From positions 54,989 to 118,988 of the forward strand of contig DNRQ01000038.1 in NCBI GenBank assembly GCA_003499925.1: a stretch of DNA of 64,000 nt, written 5' to 3'. Below, piece by piece: positions 8,683-18,356 of the stretch. This DNA is from Geobacter sp. Lineage in GTDB: Bacteria > Desulfobacterota > Desulfuromonadia > Geobacterales > Geobacteraceae. Both the position numbers and the translations under genes were made by a program. Under the pieces are notes generated by a model. It was not told the DNA's origin. It worked only from the letters and a program-made list of their open reading frames with translations, and made no database searches. Positions within the stretch are counted from its first letter, which is position 1, and each line of letters starts with the position of its first letter.

Positions 8683-9975
8683 ATGGCAAAGACCATCATC
8701 ATCGGGGCCGGCCTGGCCGGACTGAGCGCGGGGTATCACGCCGAGCAGAGGCATCTGGAGTATGAACTGTACGAAGCCGATGCCGTCGTGGGCGGCTGCT
8801 GCCGGAGCGTGGAACGCGACGGTTTCCGGTTCGACTATTCGGGGCATCTGCTCCATCTGAAGGACCCCTATTTTCAGGGGCTGGTCAAGGAACTGCTGGC
8901 GGACAACCTGAACGTCCTGAACCGCAACGCGGTGATCTACTCGCACGGGGCGCTCACCCGCTACCCCTTCCAGGCCAACCTGTTCGGACTCCCGCCCGAG
9001 GTGGTCAAGGAGTGTCTGCTGGAGTTCGTCAAGGCGTACCACGGCAACGAGGACCTCCCGACCAGGGAGTACCGCACCTTCCGCGACTGGATTGCGGCCA
9101 AGCTGGGGGAGGGGATCGGCAGGCATTTCATGTTCCCCTACAACGAGAAGCTCTGGACCGTGCCGGCCGAGGAGATGACCTGCGAGTGGCTCAGCGAGTA
9201 CGTCCCCAAGCCGAACCTGGAAGACGTCTTCAACGGCGCCTTCGAGGACCAGTCCAAAGGTTTCGGCTACAATGCCAGCTTCTGGTATCCGCGGCGCGGC
9301 GGCATTCAGGCGCTCTGCGACGCCCTGGCCGCCCGGGTTCCCAACATCGAGCTGAACCGGAGCGTCAGCGAGATCGATCTGGCGGCCAGGAAGGTCCGCT
9401 TTTCCGGCGGCCAGAACGCTTCCTTCACCAGGCTGGTCTCCACCATGCCGCTCAACACGCTGGTGGAGAAACTGACCGGCCCGGTGCCGGCCGAGGTGCG
9501 CATCGCCGGCGCCCGGTTGCGGCACAATTCGGTGCTCATCGTGAACCTGGGGGTGAAGGGGGGGGATTTGACCGACAAGCACTGGATCTACCTGCCGGAG
9601 CGGAAATTCACCGCCTACCGGGTCGGGGTCTACTCCAACTTCTCGGATGCCCTGGCGCCCGCCGATACCACCTCCTATTACGTAGAGATCGGCTACCAGC
9701 AGGGGTGGAACGTGGACCGCGACGCGCTGGTGCAAAAGGCGGTCGAGGAGATGGTCGAGATCGGACTGATCAGGAGCCTGGACGACATCCTGGTCCGGGA
9801 GGTGGTCGAGCTGGCCTGCGCCTACGTCATCTACGACCGGCAGCACGGCGAAAGCAGAAAGATCATCATGGACTTTCTGGAACAACACGACATCGTCAGC
9901 ATCGGCCGGTACGGGAACTGGGAATACTCGGGGATGGAAGAGGCGCTGCTGCAGGGGAAAAACTCGCTATGTTAA
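8683..9975 (+). CDS. FAD-dependent amine-oxidase-fold protein, UDP-galactopyranose mutase-like
   Basis: 430 residues beginning with a classic dinucleotide-binding motif, IIIGAGLAGLSAGYHAE, followed by the second flavin-contact region GGCCRSVERDGFRFDYSGHLLH. The segment FPYNEKLWTVPAEEMTCEWL and the overall length resemble the NAD(P)-binding/protoporphyrinogen-oxidase group that contains UDP-galactopyranose mutases. In a polysaccharide locus such proteins may make a furanose sugar donor, but true Glf enzymes have further signatures that I cannot confirm here. The gene is coupled to the flippase (one-base gap). Function is inferred. Confidence 0.72.
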   Translation: MAKTIIIGAGLAGLSAGYHAEQRHLEYELYEADAVVGGCCRSVERDGFRFDYSGHLLHLKDPYFQGLVKELLADNLNVLNRNAVIYSHGALTRYPFQANLFGLPPEVVKECLLEFVKAYHGNEDLPTREYRTFRDWIAAKLGEGIGRHFMFPYNEKLWTVPAEEMTCEWLSEYVPKPNLEDVFNGAFEDQSKGFGYNASFWYPRRGGIQALCDALAARVPNIELNRSVSEIDLAARKVRFSGGQNASFTRLVSTMPLNTLVEKLTGPVPAEVRIAGARLRHNSVLIVNLGVKGGDLTDKHWIYLPERKFTAYRVGVYSNFSDALAPADTTSYYVEIGYQQGWNVDRDALVQKAVEEMVEIGLIRSLDDILVREVVELACAYVIYDRQHGESRKIIMDFLEQHDIVSIGRYGNWEYSGMEEALLQGKNSLC

Positions 9976-10072
9976 TGAAGGTAACCGGCCCGGGTCGCGG
10001 TTCCCGTGACGGGCAAAACCGCCATTCAGGCGCGCCCGGCAGCGGCTCGGTTCAGCGGCGAAGGAGTACGCC

Positions 10073-11458
10073 ATGCTGAGATGCCTGCTGGCGATAGCGA
10101 TCCTGTTCCTGGGTTACGAGGGGTTCTTTTTGCTGCCGCGCTGGATGGTGGTGATACCGGGAGCTTTCCGGATGTCGGACGCTCTCTTGCTCAGCGTCCC
10201 GCTCTTGCTGCTGTTTTTTTTCAGGCGGGTGGCGCAGGCGGTGCGCGCCTGGCCGCAGGCTGCGTTCCTGGTCCTTTTCGGCTTCGCCCTGTTCCTGCTC
10301 ACTCCGCTTTTGGCCCAGGCCAACTTCGACCAGCCCTACCTGCGCGGCCTGGTCGCCCTGCGCCTGAACGCCACCTATCTGCTCTACTTCGTCTTCGCCG
10401 CGATCATCGCAAACCCCCGGGAGCTGATGAAGTTCGTGCGCTGGATCACCGTCTTTCTGGCGATCTACCTGTTTCTGCTGGTCCTGGCGAAGTACTTCCC
10501 GCGGCTGGACATCGTCTACCCTCCCAAGGCCGACTGGTATTTCAACGCCGCCTTCCGTCGCTACGGCGAGCATCGGCTCTTCTTCCCGTACGGGCTGGTG
10601 CCGGCGGTCTTTTTCTTCCTGGCGCTGACCCACTTTCTCTACGGCGCCAAATCACCGGAGAGCGGCAGGCATTTCCGCAAGCTGCAATTTCTGTACATGC
10701 TTTTGTTCGCCTACTGCATCATGAAGACCGGCACCAGGATCCTGGTTTTTTCCATTCCCCTGGTCTGCCTGATCGCCGTCATGGAGAGCCGGAACCGGAA
10801 GCTCATGGTTCTGGCGGGGCTCCTTTTCGCGGCCGTCCTTTTGTACGACGTCTCCGCCCCGCTTTTGCGCGGCTCGGATCTGGGGAACAGCCGGCTCGGG
10901 CGCATGTTGTTCCAGAACTCCCAGCTCAAGGCGGAGACCGGGCGCGAGCTGCAGCACCGGATGTACATGGAGAACTTCCTCCGCTATCCGTTGGCCGGCG
11001 CCGGCACGCTGATCCCGGAGAAAAGCCTCGATACCCGACGGGCCTATGCCCGGTTCGGGATCTTCCCCGCCGACGACACCGGCTTTTCCAAAATGGCCGG
11101 TGAATATGGCCTGCTTGGCATCGTCTGGGTGCTCTGGTTCTTCGTCTTCTGTTTCCGCAAAACGACCTCGATCCTGCGGCGCATGCCGCCGGGAAGCGAG
11201 GGAAGTGCGCCGTTCCTGGTGACCAAGGCGCTCAGGTATTACTACATGTTCCTGTTGTTGACCTTCGTGACGCTGCCCCACTTCCTGCGCCCGGAGGGGA
11301 TCATCATCACCATGCTTTCCCTTGCCATGCTCAGGGCGGCGGAACAGGGGGCACTGGAGCTGGGTCGGGCGGTGCAGCAGCCGTTGCTGCAAGCGGCGGG
11401 GCAAGCGGATGCAGAACTGTCAAAGGGGAGGAGGGCCATTGGCTATGCGACGCAGTGA
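10073..11458 (+). CDS. O-antigen ligase/polymerase family membrane protein (Wzy-like)
   Basis: 461 residues with roughly ten membrane helices. A large loop after the mid-point (about residues 260-350) contains RLGRMLFQNSQLKAETGRELQHRMYMENFLRYPLAGAG, written here in parts as the RxG...H pattern seen in Wzy/WaaL-type proteins. It likely polymerises repeat units or ligates the chain on the periplasmic side. The ATG follows GAAGGAG with good spacing. The C-terminal ~50 residues are Ala/Gln-rich and overlap the next gene by 14 bases. Polymerases and ligases cannot be told apart by eye. Confidence 0.75.
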   Translation: MLRCLLAIAILFLGYEGFFLLPRWMVVIPGAFRMSDALLLSVPLLLLFFFRRVAQAVRAWPQAAFLVLFGFALFLLTPLLAQANFDQPYLRGLVALRLNATYLLYFVFAAIIANPRELMKFVRWITVFLAIYLFLLVLAKYFPRLDIVYPPKADWYFNAAFRRYGEHRLFFPYGLVPAVFFFLALTHFLYGAKSPESGRHFRKLQFLYMLLFAYCIMKTGTRILVFSIPLVCLIAVMESRNRKLMVLAGLLFAAVLLYDVSAPLLRGSDLGNSRLGRMLFQNSQLKAETGRELQHRMYMENFLRYPLAGAGTLIPEKSLDTRRAYARFGIFPADDTGFSKMAGEYGLLGIVWVLWFFVFCFRKTTSILRRMPPGSEGSAPFLVTKALRYYYMFLLLTFVTLPHFLRPEGIIITMLSLAMLRAAEQGALELGRAVQQPLLQAAGQADAELSKGRRAIGYATQ

Positions 11459-12617
11459 CAGCCGCCCCGATGCCGCTCTGGAACCCGGTAAAGGTGCTCC
11501 TGAACCGGCTGGCTCTGAACCGGCTGTCCCGGGACCGGATGCGTCGGAAGGGGATGCCCCGGAGCCGGCCGCCCCGGCAAGCGGACGGTTCGCTTTGGTC
11601 AGGGCGTCGCGCGTCTACATCGTCCTGGTGAACTGGAACGGCTGGCACGACAGCATCGAGTGCCTGGAGAGCCTGCTCCGCCTTGGTTATCCCGATTACC
11701 GCATCATCGTCTGCGACAACGACTCCTCGGACGGCTCCGTCGAGCGCATCTTGCAGTGGGCCGAGGGATCGCTCTCCCATACGCCTGCCGGGACTCCCCT
11801 GGCGCGGTTCAGCACCCCGGCGTGCCCCAAACCGGTAGAGTGCCGGGTCGCGGGGCCGGAGGAGAGCTGGCCCGATCTCCCCTGTGCGACCCTCACCGTG
11901 CTTCGGACCGGCGCCAATCTCGGCTTCGCGGGGGGGAACAACGTGGGGATCCGGTTTGCCCGCCGGCAGGGGGACGGCGCCTTCTTCTGGCTGCTGAACA
12001 ACGATACCGTCGCCGCGCCGGATGCCCTGGACCACCTGGTGGCTCGGGCGCTCGCCGAGGATAATCCCGGTATCGTCGGATCGACGCTTTTCTATTACCA
12101 CCGGCCGGATACCGTACAAGCCCTCGGGGGGGCCTGCTTCAGCAAGTACCGGGGACGCTCGCGTCTGATCGGCCTGGGGCGGCAATGGGACGAGATCCCC
12201 GGTGAGACGCTGCGCCGGGTCGAGCAAAGCCTGCACTGGGTGAGCGGCGCTTCCATGCTGGTTTCGGCGCCGTTTTGCGCGACAATCGGCCTGATGGAGG
12301 AGCGCTACTTCCTCTATTTCGAAGAACTGGACTGGTCGATCCGGGCCAAGGGACGCTTCGGCCTCGGTTACGCCTCCGGCTCCGTGGTCTACCACAAGCA
12401 GGGATCGGCCACCAACGAGGTCGGCCGTTCCGCGACCTCGATCTACTACAAGGTGCGCTCGCGCCTCAAGCTGTACCGGAAGCTGTTGCCGGCGTACCTC
12501 CCTTTCTGCCTGGCCGCGACCGCATTGGAGGCCCTGGTGGCGAGAAAGGACCGTCGGGGTTTGCGGACCATGTGGCGCGCCATGGCGGACGAATTTTGTC
12601 GGGAGGAAAAGTCGTGA
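11445..12617 (+). CDS. Glycosyltransferase family 2
   Basis: 390 residues. After a Pro/Ala/Glu-rich N-terminal extension (about residues 1-55) comes a GT-A fold: VYIVLVNWNGWHDSIECLESLL, then IIVCDNDSSDGS. The DxD-type metal site is in WLLNNDT, and the acceptor region in RYFLYFEELDWSIRAK is typical of rhamnosyl/GT2 transferases. The frame is open further upstream, but the ATG at 11445 follows AGGGGAGGAGGG and overlaps the previous gene by only 14 bases. The segment at residues 105-140 is longer than usual (a Pro-rich insertion). The stop overlaps the next gene (GTGA). Confidence 0.85.
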   Translation: MRRSDSRPDAALEPGKGAPEPAGSEPAVPGPDASEGDAPEPAAPASGRFALVRASRVYIVLVNWNGWHDSIECLESLLRLGYPDYRIIVCDNDSSDGSVERILQWAEGSLSHTPAGTPLARFSTPACPKPVECRVAGPEESWPDLPCATLTVLRTGANLGFAGGNNVGIRFARRQGDGAFFWLLNNDTVAAPDALDHLVARALAEDNPGIVGSTLFYYHRPDTVQALGGACFSKYRGRSRLIGLGRQWDEIPGETLRRVEQSLHWVSGASMLVSAPFCATIGLMEERYFLYFEELDWSIRAKGRFGLGYASGSVVYHKQGSATNEVGRSATSIYYKVRSRLKLYRKLLPAYLPFCLAATALEALVARKDRRGLRTMWRAMADEFCREEKS

Positions 12618-13690
12618 AGGATCGAGCCGTTACGTCCGGAAAGTTCCAGTGCGGCGTGAGCATCATCGTCAAGGCGTTCAACGAGGCGCAGCACATCGCA
12701 TCGTGCCTGGGTTCGGCGCTGGACGCGCTGGGGCCTGTCGGCGGGGAAGTGATTCTGGCCGATTCCGGGTCGACCGACGCCACCGTCGTGATCGCTTCCC
12801 GGTTTCCGGTCACCATCGTACAGCTGGCCGATACCTCCCAGAGGTGCTGCGGCATCGGACCCCAGTTGGGGTACCAGGAGGCGAAGGGGGAGTTCCTGTT
12901 CCTGATGGATGGCGACATGGAACTGAAACCGGGTTTCCTGGAAGCGGCGCTGGCGAGAATGGCTGCCGACCCGGGGCTTGCCGGGGTGAGCGGGCTTTTG
13001 GAGGAGGAGGGGAGCCTGAACGCCGAATATCGGATCCGGCGCCTGATGAAGGCCGATGACCGCAAGGCCGGCCTGGTCTCCCACCTCTCGGGCGGGGGGG
13101 TCTATCGCAGCGCGGCGGTCCGTTCGGTCGGCTATTTTTCCAACCGCAACCTGCATGCCTTCGAGGAACTGGAGCTGGGCGCCCGGCTGACCGGCGCGGG
13201 TTGGCGCCTGGAGAGGCTCCCCATGATCTCGATCCGGCACCATCCGCACCAGAAGGGGAGCTTCACCCTGCTCTACTATCGCTGGAGGTCGCGGCATTTC
13301 TACGCCCCCGGAGAGCTGTTCCGGTCGGCCCTGGGCAAGCCGCATCTGCGCACCGTTTTGCCGCGCTTCAAGTTCATCGCCTTCGTCGCCCTTTGGTGGT
13401 CGCTGACAGCCCTGGCCTTTCTGTCGCCGGTTTCCCCGGCACTGGCCGGGGCGATCCTGGCGGCACCCTTTCTCGCCATGTCGATCCGCCGCAAGGGTCT
13501 GGGGAACGGCAGCTACCTGATCTGTTCCTGGATCTGCGGCTTCCTCGGGGCGTGCCTCGGGATGCTGCGCCCCCAGGTGGATCCCGCAGCACCGATCGAG
13601 GCGAGGATCCTGCGGGTGGGACCCTGGCGCCACGGACGCACCCCGGCCTCGGGCCAGGGTGCGCCGCTTTTAAAGAGGAGCGAAGCATGA
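12614..13690 (+). CDS. Glycosyltransferase family 2, membrane-associated
   Basis: 358 residues. The GT-A domain starts with VSIIVKAFNEAQHIASCL and VILADSGSTDATV. FLMDGDMELKPGFLEAAL holds the D-x-D metal site. The C-terminal part has two to three hydrophobic helices (ALWWSLTALAFLSPVSPALAG), as in membrane-bound transferases that use a lipid-linked acceptor. The GTG start at 12614 overlaps the previous stop and fits the family N-terminus; the frame is open upstream only by high GC. It is coupled to the next gene through an ATGA overlap at 13687. Confidence 0.85.
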   Translation: MKDRAVTSGKFQCGVSIIVKAFNEAQHIASCLGSALDALGPVGGEVILADSGSTDATVVIASRFPVTIVQLADTSQRCCGIGPQLGYQEAKGEFLFLMDGDMELKPGFLEAALARMAADPGLAGVSGLLEEEGSLNAEYRIRRLMKADDRKAGLVSHLSGGGVYRSAAVRSVGYFSNRNLHAFEELELGARLTGAGWRLERLPMISIRHHPHQKGSFTLLYYRWRSRHFYAPGELFRSALGKPHLRTVLPRFKFIAFVALWWSLTALAFLSPVSPALAGAILAAPFLAMSIRRKGLGNGSYLICSWICGFLGACLGMLRPQVDPAAPIEARILRVGPWRHGRTPASGQGAPLLKRSEA

Positions 13691-15129
13691 AAATTCTCAT
13701 CGTGGGAAATGATCCCAAGGAAGTCGGAGGGGTCGCCAATTACACGCGCCCTCTGGCCGCGAAGCTGGCGCAGCTGGGACACCAGGTCCATTATCTCTTC
13801 TCCGGCGCCATCCAAAGCAGCTACGACCTGCGCCTGCGCCCGTACCTCAGGGTGCGGCGCGACCTCTTTCCGTTCGAGACCGCGGAGATCATGAACTCGG
13901 CCTGCCTTCCCTTCAACTTCGGCGCTCCCGAGCGCGATGTCGAAGCGCCGGAGATGGAGAGCCTGATCGCCGTGTACCTGGACCGGGTGCGCCCCGAGGT
14001 GATGCATGTCCACTCCAGGGTGGGGCTTCCCTTCTCGGTGAACCGGCTCGCCTCCGAGCGCGGCATCGCCGTCGTGAACACGATCCACGTCTACGGCTAT
14101 ATCTGCCAGAAGCGGGTCATGATCGACCAGGACGGCGGCATCTGTCCCGGCCCGCTCGATCCGGTACGCTGCGCGGCCTGCACCGGGACGCTCGACTACG
14201 GCAAGGAGCTCGGGCGCGCCCGGGTCCGCTATTACAAGGAGGTGCTGCGGCGCAACTGCGGCGCTCTCTACAGGATGGTAAAGGCGGGGAAGAAATCGGC
14301 CGGTATCGACTGGACTCCCGGGGTCACACCCGCGAAGGCCGCCGCGCCGGGAGCCGGAGCCGTGCCGGATCCGCTCATGCCGCACAGAATCGCGCTGCGG
14401 CTGGAGGCGGGCGTTGCCGCGCTGAACAGCTGTTGCGACGTAACCATCTGCGTCTCGCGTGACGTGAAAAACACCCTGCAGCGCTACGGCGTTCGCGAGG
14501 GGAAGCTCCTGGTCCAGCACATCGGTTCGGTGATCGCGGAGCGGCAGGTCATCGAGGATCGTGCGCCGCACGACCCCCTGGTGATCGGAAACATCGGCGG
14601 CGTCAATTACTACAAGGGAACCCACGTGCTGCTGGACGCCGTGCGCAGGCTGGGACCCGGCAACTACCTGGTGAAGATCTTCGGCCGCTACAACGAGAAC
14701 TACGTCGCCGGCCTGCTGCGCGACTATCCGGACCTTCCCGTACAGTTCACCGGTAGCTACCTCCCCTCCGATCTCCCGGCGATCCTGCGCCAGATCGACG
14801 TCATGGTGCTCCCTTCGGTCTGCAACGACACCGCGCCGCAGACCATCTTCGAGTCGTTCAGCGGGGGAGTCCCCATCATCGCCTCCAGCATCGGCGGGTT
14901 CCCGGATTTTGTCCGGGACCGGGAGAACGGGCTCCTTTTCGAGACCGGCAACAGCGCGGATCTGGCGGAGAAGCTCCGCCTGGTGATCGCGGAGCCGCAG
15001 CGCCTTAGCGCCTATCGCAAGGAGATCGGGAGGTTGAAGACCATCGGCGACAACGCGCAGGAACTGCTGGAGCTCTACGCGGATCTGATCGCCAAGGGGA
15101 CCGGTAAAGCGAAGGGGTCACTGCCATGA
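13687..15129 (+). CDS. Glycosyltransferase family 4 with internal insertion
   Basis: 480 residues. GT-B features: KILIVGNDPKEVGGVANYTRPLA at the N-terminus, HVHSRVGLPFSV, VIGNIGGVNYYKGTHVLLDAV in the second domain and the C-terminal donor site TAPQTIFESFSGGVPIIAS, which keeps the glutamate motif in variant form. A cysteine-bearing insertion lies at about residues 140-240 (CQKRVMIDQDGGICPGPLDPVRCAACTG), a zinc-finger-like pattern CxnCxnCxxC seen in some long GT4 enzymes. The start is set by the ATGA overlap. It is followed with a 4-base overlap by another GT4. Confidence 0.85.
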   Translation: MKILIVGNDPKEVGGVANYTRPLAAKLAQLGHQVHYLFSGAIQSSYDLRLRPYLRVRRDLFPFETAEIMNSACLPFNFGAPERDVEAPEMESLIAVYLDRVRPEVMHVHSRVGLPFSVNRLASERGIAVVNTIHVYGYICQKRVMIDQDGGICPGPLDPVRCAACTGTLDYGKELGRARVRYYKEVLRRNCGALYRMVKAGKKSAGIDWTPGVTPAKAAAPGAGAVPDPLMPHRIALRLEAGVAALNSCCDVTICVSRDVKNTLQRYGVREGKLLVQHIGSVIAERQVIEDRAPHDPLVIGNIGGVNYYKGTHVLLDAVRRLGPGNYLVKIFGRYNENYVAGLLRDYPDLPVQFTGSYLPSDLPAILRQIDVMVLPSVCNDTAPQTIFESFSGGVPIIASSIGGFPDFVRDRENGLLFETGNSADLAEKLRLVIAEPQRLSAYRKEIGRLKTIGDNAQELLELYADLIAKGTGKAKGSLP

Positions 15130-16235
15130 AAGTCCTGCTCAACGCCCCTGAACTCGGCTTGCCGGGAGGAGTGGCGAAATACTGCTCGGTGCTGAGGGGT
15201 CACTTCAAAAATCCGATCAGCTATTTCACCGTCGGCAAGCGGGGCGTCCACGACGGGCTGTTCAGCAAGATCGCCACCACGGTGCAAAACTACGGCCGGT
15301 TCCTGCGCGCGCTAAGCGGTGTCGAACTGGTCCAGCTAAATCCCTCTCTAGGGTCGCGGGCCGTGATCCGGGATGGCGTATTCCTGCTGTTGGCCAAGCT
15401 CCGCGGCAAGAAGGTGGTCGTTTTCTTCCACGGCTGGGACGACTCCTGCGAAGCCCGGATCCGGCGTCATTTCCTGTGCCCGTTTGGTCTGGTCTACTTC
15501 CGTGCCGACACGATCATCGTGCTGGCCAGCGTCTTCAAGGAAAAACTGGTCGCCATGGGTTACCGCAAGGAGATCCATGTCGAGACCACCACGGTAGAGC
15601 TCGAGATGTTCCCGCACGGCGCCTCGGCGCTGGCAGCCAGGCGGGAAAATGAGCGAAGTGGCGGGCTGCAGATCCTTTACCTGTCGCGCATCGAGAAGGA
15701 AAAGGGGATCTACCAGGCGATCGACTCGTACGCCCTGCTGACAGGGCGCTGTCCAGGCGCGCGATTGACCGTGGTGGGCGACGGCTCCGAACTCGCTGCG
15801 GCTCGCGACTACGTGGCCGCCCGGGGGATCGCCGGGGTGCAGTTCAAGGGTTACCTGAGCGGAATGGCGATCCGGGAGGCCTTTGCCGCGGCGGATGTCT
15901 ACCTGTTTCCGACCTGGCACGGGGAAGGGCTGCCGATATCGGTCCTGGAGGCGATGGTATTCGGGCTCCCCGTGCTGACCCGGCCGGTCGGAGGCATTGC
16001 CGATTTTTTCGAGGAGGGGAGGATGGGGTTCCTGCTTGAGAGCAAAGATCCGGCGCTCTGGGCCGGGAAGCTGGAGCAGCTGGCCGGCGACCGGGAAGCT
16101 CTCCTGGCGATGGGAGAGTACAACCATCGCTACGCCGCCGGGCGTTTCAGTCCTGACCACGTGGTCCGTCGTCTGGAGGCGATCTACGAAACGGTTAGCG
16201 CGGGAGCGCGGGAGCTGCCGCGCTCCCCCCTTTGA
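15126..16235 (+). CDS. Glycosyltransferase family 4
   Basis: 369 residues. The N-terminal half has a glycine-rich loop PGGVAKYCSVL. The C-terminal half has LYLSRIEKEKGIYQAIDSYALL and the E-x7-E donor motif in GEGLPISVLEAM followed by RPVGGIADF. This is the last gene of the tightly overlapped transferase run. Its final codons (RSPL) lie in a CGCTCCCCC repeat, and a palindromic element follows, so the transcript may end or be processed here. It adds one sugar to the repeat unit; the sugar cannot be predicted. Confidence 0.87.
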   Translation: MKVLLNAPELGLPGGVAKYCSVLRGHFKNPISYFTVGKRGVHDGLFSKIATTVQNYGRFLRALSGVELVQLNPSLGSRAVIRDGVFLLLAKLRGKKVVVFFHGWDDSCEARIRRHFLCPFGLVYFRADTIIVLASVFKEKLVAMGYRKEIHVETTTVELEMFPHGASALAARRENERSGGLQILYLSRIEKEKGIYQAIDSYALLTGRCPGARLTVVGDGSELAAARDYVAARGIAGVQFKGYLSGMAIREAFAAADVYLFPTWHGEGLPISVLEAMVFGLPVLTRPVGGIADFFEEGRMGFLLESKDPALWAGKLEQLAGDREALLAMGEYNHRYAAGRFSPDHVVRRLEAIYETVSAGARELPRSPL

Positions 16236-16371
16236 ACCCGCGCTCCCCTTCGAACCCGCGCTCCCCCCTTTGAAAAAGGGGGGTTGGGGGGGATTTGGCC
16301 ATGCCGGCAACTGCTGCGAGTTTGCGCCAGAGCTGAAATCCCCCTAAATCCCCCTTTGCAAAGGGGGACTT
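16221..16371. repeat. REP/MITE-like palindromic element, copy 3, with short tandem repeat
   Basis: Three near-identical units (CGCTCCCCCCTTTGAACCCG, CGCTCCCCTTCGAACCCG, CGCTCCCCCCTTTGAA) lead into AAAAAGGGGGG, and the right end is CCCCCTTTGCAAAGGGGG. The layout matches copy 1 at 3.9 kb. The remainder of the gap to 16535 (about 165 bases) is pyrimidine-rich and shows no gene. Confidence 0.7.
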
Positions 16372-16535
16372 CCTCGAGCAGTCCCCTCTCGCGCCCTCCA
16401 TCCGATTCTTGCCGAACTTTAAGGTTGCTGTGCTGTCGCTGTAACACTCTCCTGCTACTCTCCACACTCGTCTGGCACTGCCTCCGTCCACTTTAATCGC
16501 CCGCTCCCTGGCCTCTCATCGGTGGCTTGATCCTC

Positions 16536-18356
16536 ATGTTCAATTTTCTGTTCTCGCGCCTGAAGCACGCCTCGCTTCCCGAACTCGCCTACCGCGTCCG
16601 ACAGACGGCGCGCGGCGCCCGGATCAGGCGCGCCGTACGCAGGGGCCGCTTCCCCTACGCCCTTCCCGAAGCGGCTCCCCGGGCCGTTCGGGCTCTGGCG
16701 CTTCCGGAGTTCCATCCGGCGGTGAGCCGGGACACGGTGGAAGCGGTCCTGGCCGGCGCGCGCTTCACCCTCAATACCGATCGGGAGACCCTGCTGCGCT
16801 GGGAGGCGGAACTCGCCGGGGGGCAGGAGGCGAACCCGGCCGGCGGGGGTGCGGCTGCGGACATCAGGGCGCTCTGGGAGCCGGCCCGCCTGCAGCACGT
16901 GACGCTCTTGCTGGCGTACCTCTCCCGGCAGGGGGCGGGCTACGCCGGGAACAGGGTTGCCGACTTCGCCCGCCGCGAGCTGCTCGGCTGGCTGGACGCC
17001 AACCCGTTTCTTGCCGGTCCGCATTACCGCTCGGCCATGGAGTGCGCCCTCAGGATCCCGGTTTTCTTTTACGCGCTGAAGCTTCTGGAAACCCTGGACC
17101 GCCGGGATTTCAAGCGCCTGAGCGACGCGGCCTACGCCCATGCCGGCTGGATCGAGGACAATCTCTCGCTCTACTCTTCGCTGGGAAACCACACGGTGTG
17201 CGAATCGGTGGGGCTGCTATTCGCCGGGGCGATGTTCGCCGACACCGGGAAGGGGAAGCTCTGGCTGGAAAGGGGGATCGCTTTGCTGCGCCAGGAGCTG
17301 GCGCGCCAGATCCTTCCCGACGGCGGCCCGCTGGAACAGTCGCTTTCCTATCACCGCCTGGTCCTCGACCTGTACTGGCTCAGCGTCGATTTCCTGGAGG
17401 GAAACGGCCTCCACGACTGCAGCGACTGGAAGCCACGGCTGCGCCAGGGGGAGGCCTTTCTGGCCGCCTTTTGCGACGGCGCCGGCCGGTTCCCCCCCCT
17501 GGGCGACAGCGATGACGGCCACGCCCTGGCTCCCGGCCTGGCGCCGCGCCGGGAGGCGGCCGCGCACGAGGCGCCGGGGTGCCGCGCCTTCGACGCCGCC
17601 GGATACACGCTGATCACCGGGGCCGACGGGCTCAGGGTGAGCCTCGACCACGGGCCGCTCGGCATGCCCCCCCTGAACAACCACGGCCATGCCGACGCAC
17701 TCTCCCTGACCCTTTCCCTGGCCGGAGACGACCTGCTGGTCGATCCCGGAACCTACCGCTACAACGGCGCACCCTCCTTTCGCCGCTACTTCAAAAGCAC
17801 CGCCGCCCACAACACGGTGACCGTGGACGGCCTGGACCAGGCGCAGCAGGAAACCGGCTTCATCTGGAGCAACCCGTATCAATGCCGGGTGCTGCGCCGC
17901 GAGCAGACCGGATCGGGGTACCTGGTGGAGGCGGAACATGACGGATACCGGCGGCTCCCGGAACCGGTACTGCACCGCCGCGCCCTGCTTTATGCCGCGC
18001 CGGACGCCGTGCTGCTTCGGGACAGCTTCTCCGGGGGGGGGGAGCACGACTTTGCCCTCCACTTCCACCTGCATCCCGACGCCGAGGTCACCCGGGATGC
18101 GGGGTGGTGGTTCCTGCGCGGGGCGAAGAGCCGGATCCGGCTCAGGCTCTTGGAGGGGGAGCATCTCGAACTGGCAACCGGCAAGGATGAGCCGACGCCT
18201 GGCTGGTACGCGCCTGCCTACGGCAGCAAGCGTCCGGCAGCGGTGCTGCGCTGCCGGAAGAGGGGCGTCTGCCGCCTGGTCGAGTTCAGGACCGTGATCT
18301 GCTGGGGCGATAACCCCGATATGGAATGGCTGCAGGCACTGGGAGGTGCGCTATGA
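16536..18356 (+). CDS. Heparinase II/III-like polysaccharide lyase family protein
   Basis: 606 residues. It begins FSRLKHASLPELAYRVRQ, the usual N-terminus of these proteins, followed by an alpha/alpha-toroid (about residues 100-340) and a beta-sheet domain. MPPLNNHGHADALSLTLSLAG matches the heparinase II/III catalytic-region signature, and LLVDPGTYRYNG follows. Such genes are common in exopolysaccharide loci, where they probably edit or degrade uronate-containing polymer; ManNAcA made by WecB/WecC would provide a uronate. No signal peptide is evident, which is usual for this subgroup. A TTG nine bases upstream is an alternative start. It overlaps the WecG gene (ATGA). Confidence 0.82.
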   Translation: MFNFLFSRLKHASLPELAYRVRQTARGARIRRAVRRGRFPYALPEAAPRAVRALALPEFHPAVSRDTVEAVLAGARFTLNTDRETLLRWEAELAGGQEANPAGGGAAADIRALWEPARLQHVTLLLAYLSRQGAGYAGNRVADFARRELLGWLDANPFLAGPHYRSAMECALRIPVFFYALKLLETLDRRDFKRLSDAAYAHAGWIEDNLSLYSSLGNHTVCESVGLLFAGAMFADTGKGKLWLERGIALLRQELARQILPDGGPLEQSLSYHRLVLDLYWLSVDFLEGNGLHDCSDWKPRLRQGEAFLAAFCDGAGRFPPLGDSDDGHALAPGLAPRREAAAHEAPGCRAFDAAGYTLITGADGLRVSLDHGPLGMPPLNNHGHADALSLTLSLAGDDLLVDPGTYRYNGAPSFRRYFKSTAAHNTVTVDGLDQAQQETGFIWSNPYQCRVLRREQTGSGYLVEAEHDGYRRLPEPVLHRRALLYAAPDAVLLRDSFSGGGEHDFALHFHLHPDAEVTRDAGWWFLRGAKSRIRLRLLEGEHLELATGKDEPTPGWYAPAYGSKRPAAVLRCRKRGVCRLVEFRTVICWGDNPDMEWLQALGGAL